From NCBI RefSeq assembly GCF_017591425.1, contig NW_024467121.1, positions 17,806,707 to 17,870,706 of the forward strand: DNA of 64,000 nucleotides, written 5' to 3'. The stretch is from Ochotona curzoniae (taxonomy: Eukaryota; Chordata; Mammalia; Lagomorpha; Ochotonidae). The notes under the pieces were generated by a model. It was not told the origin of the DNA. It did no database searches and worked only from the letters and a program-made list of their open reading frames with translations. Each line of letters starts with the position of its first letter. Positions within the stretch are counted from its first letter, which is position 1. Position numbers and translations under genes: made by a program. Shown here piece after piece: positions 32,454-43,010 of this stretch.

Positions 32454-32785
32454 CTTTTTTTTGTTGTTGTCGTTGTTGTTAAGATTTTTCTTGGAAAGGC
32501 AGATTTACAGAGAGGAGAGACAGAAAGATCTTCTATCGACTGGTTCACTCCCCAAATGGTCACAATGGCCAGGACTGAGCCGATCCAAAGCCAGGAGCCA
32601 GGAGCTTCTTCCAAGTCTCCCACACAGGTGCAGGGTCCCAAGGCTTTGGGCCATTCTCTACTGCTTTCCCAGGCCACAGGCAGGGAGCTAGATGGAAAGT
32701 GAAGGAGCCAAGACATGAACCAGCACCCATATGGGATCCCAGTGTGTGCACACAAGGATTTAGCCTCTGAATTATTGTACCGGGC
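32454..32785 (-). mobile_element. CSINE, minus, young
   Basis: Left end is a T-tract with (TTG)n (32455-32482) and AAGATTTTTCTTGGAAAGGCAG. The body is near consensus (GCCGATCCAAAGCCAGGAGCCAGG, GGGTCCCAAGGCTTTGGGCC). Framed by a perfect 15-bp target-site duplication. Confidence 0.97.
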
Positions 32786-32800
32786 ACCACCTGAAGCATT

Positions 32801-33689
32801 TTTATTTGCTTCTGGACGTGGACTCTACATACCCTGGCAAATCTAGCAAACTCAGCCCTTCCTTCCTTGTCCTAGATCCAGTGGCAGATAATTTCATTCC
32901 AAAGACAGCCTGAAGACCAGCAGGGACAGAAAAACTCTTGAGTTTGTCCCCTGTGTAGCATTCTCAGAGACCCAGGAATGGCGCCTGGGAACAACTCCTA
33001 GCTTGGTACTCGCTGCAAAATGAGGGTGACCCACCAGTTTTGGTTTAGAGCCAATCCCCATTTCCAATCAACACTCCAGGCCATAAACCCTTCATTGAGC
33101 ACCTACTGTGTGTATGACCCTCAGCTAGGAAGGTGTAGAGTGCATATGGCAGAGAAGGGGCACTGCTGTGCCCACAGGGGCTAGGGTGGGTCTTTCACTG
33201 GCAGAGAAGCTGCCAGGAGAAGGAGGGGAGGGGACAGGTTATAACATGCCAGCAATAACAGCTTCAGGTATGGGGTGTGTAGAAGCTGGGTCAAGAAGCT
33301 GCTGAGGAAGGCTGCACACAGCAAAACTCCCTCTCACAGTTAAGGTTAAGGTTTCCAGATATTCATATGGGCTGGTCTTGGGACAGGAGCCAGGTGAGGG
33401 TTGTGGCTGGGCGTGGGGAGAGAGTTCCTGCACTCCTTGGTGGTAATTTACAGCTGCCCAGGAAGAACCCCTGAGCTCCTCTCTCCTTACCAGCTCTCTC
33501 CCTGCCTCCTCCCTGAACCCCAGCCCTCCCTGGGCGTGGGAGGGAATCAGAGCATCAGCCAGAGCGGGGCACAGACTTCCCTCACCTCACCTCAGTCCAT
33601 TTTCCTCCCACCTTGAGACCTGAAGGCCCTGAACTTGTCTGTCATCTCATCTTCTGGCCTATCTGCCACCTGCTCTCCTTGCCCACCCA
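32801..33689. other. Unique DNA with an L2/MIR-like tag
   Basis: TTCATTGAGCACCTACTGTGTG at about 33090 is the hallmark of the L2 3' region (tattgagcacctactatgtg). No gene was identified. Confidence 0.45.
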
Positions 33690-33905
33690 CCATACTAATA
33701 CTTTTTAATGGAATCAGCTTAAAAGGGAAAGGAAAAAGCCCCTCCGAGTAACAAAGAATCATATAATTATTCTGCAGCTCCTTGCCCTTGGTAATTTTAT
33801 GCTTGTGTTGCTATAATTACACATTATGTAGAGTTAGAGAGTCACAGCTTTGTGTGGCCGACCAGTGACATCTGCAGGATTTGCAAATGGGAACATGTTA
33901 AAAAA
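33690..33905. promoter_or_regulatory. Candidate conserved non-coding element (enhancer-like)
   Basis: A sharply AT-rich island between GC-rich flanks, repeat-free, with clustered homeodomain-type cores (ATAATTATTCTGCAG, GGTAATTTTATG, CTATAATTACAC), ACTTTTTAATGG and GATTTGCAAATG (octamer-like ATTTGCA). This texture is typical of deeply conserved developmental enhancers. No transcript evidence. Confidence 0.4.
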
Positions 33906-34407
33906 GGCAGGGAGGGAGCCTGGCTGAGGAGTGTTTCATAGCCCTGGAAATGGAGAGAGGGGTTGGGGACTGGGGAGATCCCGAGGTGTGAACCTGCTGT
34001 GTGCTCACCACAAACCCTCACCTAGACGCAGGTGCACACGGGATCTGTGTACCTGGTACCATCCCATCCTAGACTCTGGCCCATTTTGTGTTTCCCTCTG
34101 AGACCAGCTCCCACGCCTCCCCGCTTCTCTTCTTCACAGAGGCCCATAGCCACCTCCCACCACCCAGGTCTCCAAGCTCAGATGCCAGCTCAGCTCTGAC
34201 CTGACCCCTCTGGATCCTTCACTCCCCACATAAATATTCTTGGAAAAGGCAGACTCAATGGTGTTGTTGTCTGCCTGGTGCTCTTCATGGGTCTGTGCTG
34301 TGGCTTGGAAACAATTTCCCTGTGCCCATAAAATATATCTATCCTGGAAGCTTGGTCCCCATCATGGTGGGAACTTCGACAGGCAGAGCCTCAGAAGGGA
34401 TTCATAC
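33906..34407. other. Unique DNA, weak L2-like content
   Basis: CCAAGCTCAGATGCCAGCTCAGC...CTGACC at 34170-34205 vaguely resembles L2; otherwise nothing is recognised. Confidence 0.35.
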
Positions 34408-34699
34408 AGGCCCAGGGCTGTGGCAACGCCAGTAAGGACAGGAGTCCTGCCTGCTCCATGTCAACCCAACTCCCTGGTAATGCATGTGGGAAAGCAGTGG
34501 AAGATGGCCCAAATGCTTGGGCTCCTGCACACATATCGAAGATCCGGTTGAAGTACCAACCTTCTGACTTTAACCTGGCCCAGACTCAGCTGTTGCAGCT
34601 ATTTGGGAAATGAACCAGCAGGTGGAAAACCCTCTCATTCCTCCCCCCTTCTCCCCCTCTCCCTCTGTCATTGTCTAGCCCTTTCCTTTTTCCTTTCCT
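34408..34699 (+). mobile_element. CSINE, plus, older type (host of a nested SINE)
   Basis: GGCCCAGGGCTGTGGCAAC head, CAACTCCCTGGTAATGC, GGGAAAGCAGTGGAAGATGGCC, GGGAAATGAACCAGCAGGTGG and a CT-rich run. Its tail is displaced to 34921-34962 (CGTCTTTCAAATAAATAAATAAATC). Confidence 0.88.
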
Positions 34700-34920
34700 T
34701 TCCTTCTTTAAAGGTATATCTACAAAGAGAAGGAGAGACAGAAAGATCTTCCATCCACTGCCTACAGAGTCCCAAGGCTTTGGGCCATCCTTTACTGCCT
34801 TTCCAGGCCATAAGCAGGAAGCTGCATGGGACATGGAGGAACCAGGGCACAAACCACACCCACATGGCATCCTGGTGCATGTAAAGTAAGGACTTTAGCC
34901 ACTAGGCTACCATGCAGGCT
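34700..34920 (-). mobile_element. CSINE, minus, shortened, nested in the previous one
   Basis: TTTAAAGGTATATCTACAAAGAGAAGGAGAGACAG, GAGTCCCAAGGCTTTGGGCC, CCAGGCCATAAGCAGGAAGC, GTAAGGACTTTAGCCACTAGGCTACC. It lacks about 90 bp between the GATCTTCCATCCACTGC and AGAGTCCC blocks. Confidence 0.9.
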
Positions 34921-34962
34921 CAATCATCGTCTTTCAAATAAATAAATAAATCTTTTTCAAAA
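34921..34962 (+). mobile_element. Displaced tail of the 34408 CSINE
   Basis: CTTTCAAATAAATAAATAAATCTTTTTCAAAAG is a CSINE 3' end with no body to its left other than the nested minus copy. Confidence 0.8.
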
Positions 34963-36744
34963 GAAGGGATTGATGCTAGTCTCATAGGACAGGAGGCTTA
35001 TCATAAGGGGCCCTGGCACCTCTGGTGATCCCCGCCCCCGCCACCTGTGTCACTTGCCATTCTGTCATGCACTGCCACCTGAGACCCTCCAAAAAGCAGA
35101 TGTCAGGGTCCTGCTCCCGACCCTCCCATCATCCATCAGCAGTAGCAGAAATGGAGCCAAGACAGCCTGTCATCACCTGCAAGAGATGCGGACATCTCAT
35201 GCTAGGCCAAACAGACGGTCCAGCTCCCCCTGGCAACACTCCAGCTTCAGTGTCCAGCTTATTTCCAGCTTCAGGGTGGGATGGGGGCTGCAATGGGGCA
35301 CCTTGCAACAAGCCACCCCCTCCCTACTTCCCACCATGAGGCAAACCCAGACTCAAAACTCCATTCCATCCCGGGGCGCCCAGGGTTCTAGGCACCTTTC
35401 CTGAAGGGAAAAGCTTGCTCCCAGAGAACTGTGGTGGAGATCTCTCAGGTGAGACTTGAAGCCCACAGGCCTGCAACTTCCTCACTTGCAATGTCTGCAG
35501 AACCAAACCCTTGAAGCCAGCGAGAAAAAGCCCTAGGGAGAGGGTTGACTGTGTTTGCTCCCGTGAGGCCCAGAAAGATGGCACAAACCAGCTGCTTAGA
35601 ATGTACTGCGGTAATCAGCACTGGGAAACACACCTGGCTTTATCTGTCACAACTAACTCAGCATCAGGAGCCCGGAAACCCGTGACTGAGCATCAAAACA
35701 GCAGCTGGGGCCAGCAAGCCGTGCCTGAGGATACTGCCCAGAGGTGCAGGCATGTGCCACAGCAGGTCTGCTGGGAGAAAGCAGATGGGGTCCTTGCATC
35801 TCAGCTCCGCACAGCCAAATCACGGCATGGGGGCATCTTTCAGTGTCTGCTCTGACAACATCTTAGTCCGATGGCACAGGCCATAAGAGATGGCCGGGAT
35901 TAGCTGTGAATCATCTACACTGTGGCTCAGCCCTGACTTGCCCAGCCAGGCCTTCCATGCTCTGTGGTGTCCCTGGGGGCTGGCAGCATGTCAGGAAGCT
36001 GACATCCTTCCTGCAGTGCACTCCTGTCTAGATCCAGATGCTGGAGGGAAAGGGCAGTAGGAGGTGCTCATGGGAAGAGGGACAGTGTAATGGAAGTCAC
36101 GAGGTGGCTGGGCCATACAGGCAGAGACCAGAGTGGCAGGGACACAGGCAGGTGCAGCGGTGAGAACAGGGCAGGACACAGCTATCCTCTACAGACAGGC
36201 AAATTGAGTTTCCTGCTGGATTGCACGGCAGGAGGTCTGCAGGAAAGAGGGAGATGATACTAAATCTGTTGGGGCAGGGTGAGGGGTTGCCATGGGCTAA
36301 GCCGGGGGATGGCTGGTCCTGCCATTGCCTGGGAAGAATGGGGAGTGGGAGCCACCTGGTGATGTAGAGTCACCTTTGGGGGAGGGGGAGTAGGGAGAGG
36401 GGTGGAGTCCAGGCATGGGTAAGCGCCTTCTGGGAGCCCCCAGGCCAGGTTCCTGAGATTCTGGGGTTCTCTGGGAAGCCCTGGGGCTTTCTGACTCTGT
36501 CCCCAGCCCCCAGCCCCCATCAGGGCACCTGCCATATAGATGGGGTAGTTCCTCCCTGAACTGCATGTTCTTCACCCAGCTCCACTCAGCCTGCCCGCCC
36601 TGTGCTCTCATAGCTCCCCAGGAAGGGTCCACCAGCCAATCACCCTTCATCTCTTGGGGTGTGACCTTCTGGGGACGCCCTCTGCTGTCTTCCCAACAGG
36701 TCCACATACAGGGGGGGCAGTCTTTCCTGCTAAGCAACTGGTAC
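34963..36744. other. GC-rich unique intergenic DNA
   Basis: No transposon in about 1.8 kb. Short ORFs on both strands are compositional. No exon could be supported. Confidence 0.4.
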
Positions 36745-36850
36745 TCACCTTCATTTTCCCAGGGCTGCCATGACAAGGTCCACACACTGGGGGCCTTAAA
36801 ACAATGGACAGCTCCTGCTCAGAGCACTGGAGGCTGGCAGTGGGCAATCA
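36745..36850 (-). repeat. Possible MaLR-type LTR end fragment, minus
   Basis: TTTTCCCAGGGCTGCCATGACAAGGTCCACACACTGGGGGCCTTAAAACAATGGAC and GCACTGGAGGCTGGCAG match the common motif ctagggctgccataacaaa...ctgggtggcttaaaacaa...tctggaggctgga. Confidence 0.5.
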
Positions 36851-38525
36851 GGACATGAGTGGGGCCGTGCTTCTTCCAAGGCTGGTCTCTCTGGCTCTGC
36901 TGACCCCCAGTGTGCTGGTGTGCACATCTAGACCCCTACCTTCAAACAACCTCTTCCATGCCTGGTTCCCCTCTCCGTCAACGCCCTTTTCCCCACCCCC
37001 ACCCCCCGCCCTGCCTGGTCTGATCTTGATGCTTCCTTAACCATTTCTGCAGAGACTCTAAAGGAGTGCGATCTGAGGTTCTGGATACATAAGAATGCAG
37101 GGGATGCTATCCACCCCATGATATTTGCTACATGCCGATCTCATGCAAAAGAGCTGATCTACAGGGTCAGCTGAGTCATGCTTTTTGCCCTTGACATTCA
37201 GTGATGAAGACACCTGGGCACATCTGTCACTTGTCATCCTGGTTGTGACCACTTGGCTACACCATCGCTAACACAAGTTCGCAAGGTTCTTTGTAGGATG
37301 GTGTCCCACTGTTCGGGGAACAGCCCAGGCTCTGCCCCTTATCCTCACCTGGGACAACTGTTATGTTTGTGACTGAGTGAAAGGTCAGGGTAGGTCACTG
37401 CCCAGATGACTGAGTGTTCTGGATCTGAACATTGCAGTGGCAGAAAGCCCAGCAAATCCAGCTCAGTCAGAAATCCTCTGTTAGCTGTGTAGCACAAGCC
37501 CCATGGGAGTGTTGTCAGAAAGGCCTGTGGCTTTGCAGAGGCTGGAGGCAAGGGAGGGGCCTTTGCCAAGCATTCCTTTTTCGCAGCACCCAGGCAGCTC
37601 ACCGCTGGCCAGGGTGCTGTGTGGAGTCCTGGTGTTTAGTGAGAACTCCAGGATTCTAGAGGAGCCTCTAGGCCACAGTGACCACATGGAAGAAAACGCC
37701 AAATGGGAGCCAGGACCGTGCCCTCTCCAGCCCCAGGGAGTGAGCACTCAGGGACACAAGCCAGCGGCCCAGCTGACCAAGAAAGCACTTAGAGGCCTCA
37801 TAGTACAACTGGCCATGGCTTTCCTCTCCATCTGCATTCCTTGGGGCGCGGGGCACTACCAGGAAGAGGTGCCTTGATTTGGTGAGACAACTGGGACAGC
37901 TGTGCAGAATGCTTGGTCAGGCTTGGGACTCTGGGAATAGCTGCAGGACTGTGAGCAGCACAGGCGGAGAGCGAGAGGAGCCACTCACAGCACCTTCCTT
38001 TGGCTTTCAGCCCTACAGTCCTCAGAGACCTCCTGTATTGACCAAGGAACAAAATGAGGTCAAGGGAGAGAGAGGGTTTGCCCAGCAAGGACACAGCAGC
38101 CTTGCCTGTTGAGCTGCCTTGGGAATTGACTCGGTTTGGATCTGTCAACCTTCAAGAAAGAACACTAGGCCTCTCCTGAGACCCAAGATTCTGACAAGTT
38201 TTCCAAAACGAGTAGCTTTTCCTTTAACCACCTAGAGACGCATGCTCACACCCTGTTGCTTTGCATACATCCGGTGCTCAGACATTGCTCAGCAATTGAA
38301 CAAAGCCCATCGCTGGCTTACAGCCATTGGGGTGGCCATGGCCCTTGGTGCTCCTCTGTATCCCATTGATCTTTGACTCCTCTGCTGATTCTAAGCTCAA
38401 TGCCACCCCTAGGTGGACAGCTCCCAACTTCGTGCCTTCAGCCTTGAGAGCACCACTGAGCTCCAGACCTGACCACCCAACTCCCTTGCCAACATCTCCA
38501 CTGGGATTTCAACTTGGCCTTTGCT
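36851..38525. other. Unique intergenic DNA
   Basis: GC-rich, no transposon recognised. A 124-codon ORF at 37503-37877 (+) has no recognisable domain and no splice context; judged to be chance. Confidence 0.4.
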
Positions 38526-38775
38526 GCTGTTGTTATTTGAAAGACAGACAAATATACAGAAAGATGTCAAACATTGGTTCACTCCTCAAATCCCTCAAGT
38601 GCCAGAGCTGGGCCAGGCCATTGCTGGGAGCTGGCAGCATAATCCACGTCTCTCACAGGGGTAGCAAGGACCCAACTTCACGAGTCACTGTTGCTGCCTT
38701 CCAGGATCTGCATTAGCAGGAAGCTGGACTTTAGAGCCAGAGCTGACGTACAATGTGATGTAGCACACACCTTAA
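38526..38775 (-). mobile_element. CSINE, minus, old and diverged
   Basis: TTATTTGAAAGACAGACAAATATACAG, GGTTCACTCCTCAAATCCC, TTAGCAGGAAGCTGGACTTTAG. Only loosely matching in the middle. Confidence 0.75.
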
Positions 38776-38815
38776 TTAGCATCATTAACTTCTGTCACAC
38801 CTCTTTTCTGGTCTT

Positions 38816-38833
38816 CCCCCCCCCCCCGCCCCC
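38816..38833 (+). repeat. Poly-C tract
   Basis: C12 G C5, with i-motif or G-quadruplex potential on the opposite strand. Confidence 0.95.
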
Positions 38834-38943
38834 GTTAGCAAGAGCTTCAGATGTCTAGTTACTCAGCTCTGATGTCTGATTCCCTCTTTTTATCTTCCAT
38901 TTATTAGCATGTCATATGAATGCTATCACTTTTATTCCTCTGT

Positions 38944-39231
38944 TTTTTAGACACATTTATTTGAATGGTAGAGAAAGAGAGATTGATCTTCTATCTGCTG
39001 GCTCACTCCTTAAATTACTATAATGGCCAGAGCTGGGCTAATCCAAACAGTATGAAGCCAAAAGCTTATTCTGGATCTTCCATATGGGTACAGGGTCCAA
39101 ACACTTAGGCCATCCTCTGCTGCTTCCTCAGGTACAGTGGCAGGGAGCTGGATCAGAAGTGGAACAGCCAGGACTCAAACCAGCATCTGTACAGAATACC
39201 AACACTGCTTGCTATGGCATGGCACCAGCCA
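38944..39231 (-). mobile_element. CSINE, minus, older type
   Basis: ACACATTTATTTGAATGGTAGAG tail side, CTGGCTCACTCCTTAAATTAC, GGGTACAGGGTCCAAACACTTAGGCC, GGCAGGGAGCTGGATCAGAAGTGG, GGCATGGCACCAGCCA head. Confidence 0.9.
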
Positions 39232-39244
39232 CACTGCTACTTCT

Positions 39245-39587
39245 GACTCTCCCACAGTCATCGCTGTGTCAGAAACTGCTGTCATTTGATGCCTAGGTGT
39301 CCATAGTAGCCTCCAACTAGCCCTGCCCTCTGCCTCCACTCCTGACAATGCTTTATTGATTGTCCCTGCCCCACAACTCCTAGTCCTGATCTCCTAAACC
39401 TTCCCTCTCACAGACTCCCTCCTGGCCACACTGGCAGCCCTGCATGTCCTCCCACATGGCCACATCCCACACTGCAGCTGCTCCCTGTCCCCAGGTAGCC
39501 ACACTTCCCATCCTCCTTTGAGCTTTTGCTCAGGTATCACTTGCCAAAGGAAACTTTCCATGACTAGTCTCCTAAACATGAAAACAC
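39245..39587 (+). repeat. L2 relic, plus
   Basis: GCTTTTGCTCAGGTATCACTTGCCAAAGGAAACTTTCCATGAC is close to the L2 block gctcaaatgtcaccttctcagggaagccttccctgacc. The CT/CC-rich upstream part fits as well. Confidence 0.5.
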
Positions 39588-39899
39588 AGGTGGGCATTAC
39601 GGTGCAGCAATTTAAGCCATGCCCTGGGAACCCACATTCCATATGAGAGTGCCTGGTTTGAGGAGACCCGGTTCCTCTGCTTCTGGTCTGATTCCCTGCT
39701 AATACACCTTGGAGGGCAGTAGAACAGCCCAAGTGCTTGGGCCCTTACCACCCACCTGGGAGACCCAGATAGGACTCCTGGCTCCTGGCTCCTGGCTCCT
39801 GCCTTCAGTCTGGGCCAGTCTGGTTGTTGTAGCCATTTGGGGGAATGAACCAACAGAGGAAAGGCCTCTCTATCAACTTTCAAATAAATCTTTAAAAAA
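39588..39899 (+). mobile_element. CSINE, plus, older type (left arm of an inverted pair)
   Basis: GGTGGGCATTACGGTGCAGCAATTTAAGCC head, GATTCCCTGCTAATACACC, GTGCTTGGGCCC, (TGGCTCC)4 expansion at about 39779-39805, GGGAATGAACCAACAGAGG, CTTTCAAATAAATCTTT tail. Confidence 0.93.
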
Positions 39900-40203
39900 T
39901 GATTATATTTTTATTTGAAAGGCAGAGTTACAATGAGAAACAGAGACAGAAAGAGAGGGAGCTTCCACTTGCTGGTTCACTCCCCAAATGGCTGCAATGG
40001 CAGAGCTAATCTGAAGCCAGGAGCCAGAGCTTCAGATGGGTGCCATGTGGGTACAGGGTCCCAAAGACTTGAGCCTTCCTTTCCCAGGCCATAAGCAGGG
40101 AACTGGATCAGAAATGGAGCAGCCAGAACTTGAACCAGTGCTCATGCAGGATGTTGGTGCTGCAGGTAGAGATTGATCCTACTTCACCACAGCACTGGCC
40201 CCC
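39900..40203 (-). mobile_element. CSINE, minus, older type (right arm of an inverted pair)
   Basis: Begins with its tail ATTTTTATTTGAAAGGCAGAG directly after the tail of the plus copy, and ends in the head CACCACAGCACTGGCCCCC. The pair is tail-to-tail with fewer than 20 bp between tails. Confidence 0.93.
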
Positions 40204-40834
40204 AAACAAAACTTTTTAGAGAAGAATTAAAACCCTGATTGGCAGTTCCTGCTGATACCAGGGGTGTAAATCCTCCCATGACGGCCCATTTCCAGCTACC
40301 AACAGAAGCTCACAGAACAGAGAGCCGGGAAGACACAGCGCCCGAGCTCTATGAGCCCTCCAACTCCACTGCACCAGCACTTGCACCCTCTTCAGGTGAG
40401 GGTTGATTGATTACAGACACAGGGCAGACCCTCTCCATCTTTCCCAAACCTCACCGAGGATGGGCTTCCCATTTCTGTCTGTCCTTTATCCTAGGATGTG
40501 TTCAAAGCACCCCAGCAGGCGTTAGCCAACCAGGAGTCAGATTAATCCCAGAGCCCATGTTTACGAACACAGTAGAGTTGAGTGAAACCACACTCTGTTG
40601 AAGGACTTTGGATGGCTGCTGTGCATTCCAAAGGCAGAGTTCAGGGGTGCTGACAAGGGGGTGCATGGCCAGCAACACCCTAGGTATTTCCTAGATGGCA
40701 CTCTTCTGAAAGCGCAGAGGGTAGCCTGAGATGAAGTGGTTCTTGAAAAATCCTGGGTGTATGAGTGAGCAAATGCAAATGACAGGAACTCCAGGTGAAG
40801 ACCCTCCCCTCTCATCAGGGTCTGTCTCTGTCTC
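40204..40834. other. Unique intergenic DNA
   Basis: No feature recognised. Confidence 0.4.
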
Positions 40835-41165
40835 ATTGTGCTCTTACAGCAACTTACCAGAACTGTGGCATCTATGCCTCCTGCTCACATTTCTGGAGGC
40901 TGAGAAATCCCGGCCTCGCTCAAGGCACTGGAAGACTTGGGGTGTGGCTTGCACGTGGGCCCAGCTTCCCTCTGTGTCCTCACTGAAAGGCAGGAGCCAG
41001 AGAGCTCCCTGGGGGTCTCCTTAATGAGGGCACAGATCTCATTCCTGGGGATTCTACCCCATGGCCTATTCACCTTGAAAGCCCCTTCTTTCTGCTACCA
41101 TCTTCTCCCAGGTTAGAAGCTGAGAATATGAATTGGCAGAGGAGACATTCTACCCACAGCAATTA
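40835..41165 (-). mobile_element. MaLR-type LTR (MST/MLT1-like), minus, diverged
   Basis: CTCACATTTCTGGAGGCTGAGAAATCC, CTCTGTGTCCTCAC, AGAGAGCTCCCTGGGGGTCTCCTTAATGAGGGCACAGATCTCATTC, then GAGAATATGAATTGGCAG and CACAGCAATTAG match the reverse of the LTR seen at 31235. Confidence 0.6.
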
Positions 41166-42664
41166 GCATTATATACCCACATCCCACCACTCCGCTGACA
41201 AAACAAGGTTTTGTACATCATTGTTGCCTAGATGGTGAGCCTAGGGCATTACACCTGCTGTATTCTAAGGATGCTTTGGGATCAAATGGGGACATGATAT
41301 GAGGCACTTCTGGGAGGAAAGCCACATACAGAGCTGCTTCATCTCTCCCAGGACTAGGCCTAAGCCCATACTGCCTTTTTCTTTGAATGAGAGTTAGCAA
41401 GGACAGACACTGTTGAAAGAGTTTCTTTCACTTTGCTGTCTCACAAAGCCCTGGCTAGTCAGATTGTCCTAGCCCTATCATTGCTAAGATCATACACCAG
41501 TTTCTCCAGAGTCACGTGGCCAGTCAGCAGCAGGTGTGGGACTGAGTCAGCAGAGACTGTTGGGTCCCAGAGCACAAACAGTGTGCCATTTCTGCCCATG
41601 TGCAAGATACCCAGGCCCTGGGGACATGAGCCCAAGAGTCAGGCTGGAAGCAGAGGAAAGGATATTCCAGGGGAATTTATTGCTCCTTGGGAGATGAAAG
41701 GAAAGAGTATTATAAATAACATCTCAAGATACAAAGAGTTTCATGCAGCATTTTAATTCATTTCAACCCATAAGAATCCTGTCACCCAGTGCTAAAAACT
41801 GAGGGTGGAGAGTCAGGGACGGAGAACCCCTCCAAGCCTGCTCCTTGATAAATCAGAGCTTGGTCTCATGACCAGGTTTGATGCCTGCAAGTGTCTGTCA
41901 AGGAAGCAGCATTTGATCTGACAGATGAGGAAAGCCAGTAAAAAAGGGAGATCAGACACCCAGCCAGCTGGCCCAGGGCCGAGATCAAAATACACCATGC
42001 TGGAGTCGAGCCTTGGTGATTAGGTCACTCCATGCCCGATATCCCACTTGATGCTGACTTTAATTCACTGTAAAGTCAAGATCCCACATCAAATCAACGT
42101 GACCCAGAGATGACGGGAGACACTCAATACATCATCACAATGTGGAACCCTGAGAGTCGGGGAGGACCCTACAGCTCACCCAGCTCCGGCTGCTCAGCCC
42201 ATGTGCTTTGCAGTCACCCAAGGGGCTGTGCTGAGGCCATACCAATGGGCCTGGGTCTGCCCACATCTGCAAAGCTGTCCCGTGTGTGGCTTAGGCACAG
42301 CTGACTGAGAACCACAGGCCTGACTCAGCTTGCCCATGTTGCAAATGAGGACTCGGCTCGGTGGGATTTTCCCTGAGCCTTGACCTATGCAGAGACCCAT
42401 CTGGAGATCCCAGCAGCAGGTACCCCAGGGTCCTTACACTCTGCTCTGTGCCATGTCCCTACCTATACAGACATATACACTCTTTCCCATCCCACCACCA
42501 GGCACCCAATGGAAGTCAAAACATCTTCAAGGAGGTCTTGTAAAATTGAGCACCCAGCATGAGAGAGGGCAGACACCAGCATTACTGTTCCATTTCACAC
42601 ATGTGGAAGCTGAAAGGTTGCCAGTTGAAGTGCCAGTAGGCAGAGTCACCCAGGGCTATGGACC
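41166..42664. other. Unique DNA with faint MIR-like pieces
   Basis: CACGTGGCCAGTCAGCAGCAGG (41513) and similar bits suggest eroded MIRs. No gene identified. Confidence 0.35.
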
Positions 42665-42795
42665 CAGACAGACTTGACTTCCTGTCTGGACCCCTGCCCA
42701 TGCCACTCACTGGCTTTGTGTTTTTGGGCCAAAATTCCCTGACCCTCTCTGCTTTGGGGCTCCTTGATTTTCAGTGGGGACAATCAGGGCACTGA
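42665..42795 (+). repeat. MIR relic, plus
   Basis: GACTTCCTGTCTGGACCCCTGCCCATGCCACTCACTGGCTTTGTGTTTTTGGGCCAAAATTCCCTGACCC...GCTTTGGGGCTCC is the MIR core order. Confidence 0.55.
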
Positions 42796-42869
42796 CTTTG
42801 GGCACTGCTGCCAGCTTTGAAGAGCCAGGCCCAGTGTGCACACCCAGTAAGCAATCTACACAAACATGT

Positions 42870-43010
42870 GTTTCCAACATGTTGTCATCTCCTGTGCACC
42901 CAAGGGTAGACCCACAGCCTATTTACAGAGGGACAACAGAAATCACAACTGCTTGCCCAAGATCACACAGCAAGCCAGGCACAGGCAGGAGGCGAGTGGC
43001 CAGATGGGCC
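42870..43010 (-). repeat. MIR relic, minus
   Basis: GACCCACAGCCTATTTACAGAGGGACAACAG, TTGCCCAAGATCACACAGCAAGCCAGG is the reverse of the MIR core (cttgcccaaggtcacacagctagtaag). Confidence 0.6.

Noticed and set aside
36297..36785. 162-codon minus ORF and overlapping ORFs on the other strand
   Set aside because: GC-rich unique DNA gives long ORFs on both strands; no domain, no splice context, no homologous protein recognised.
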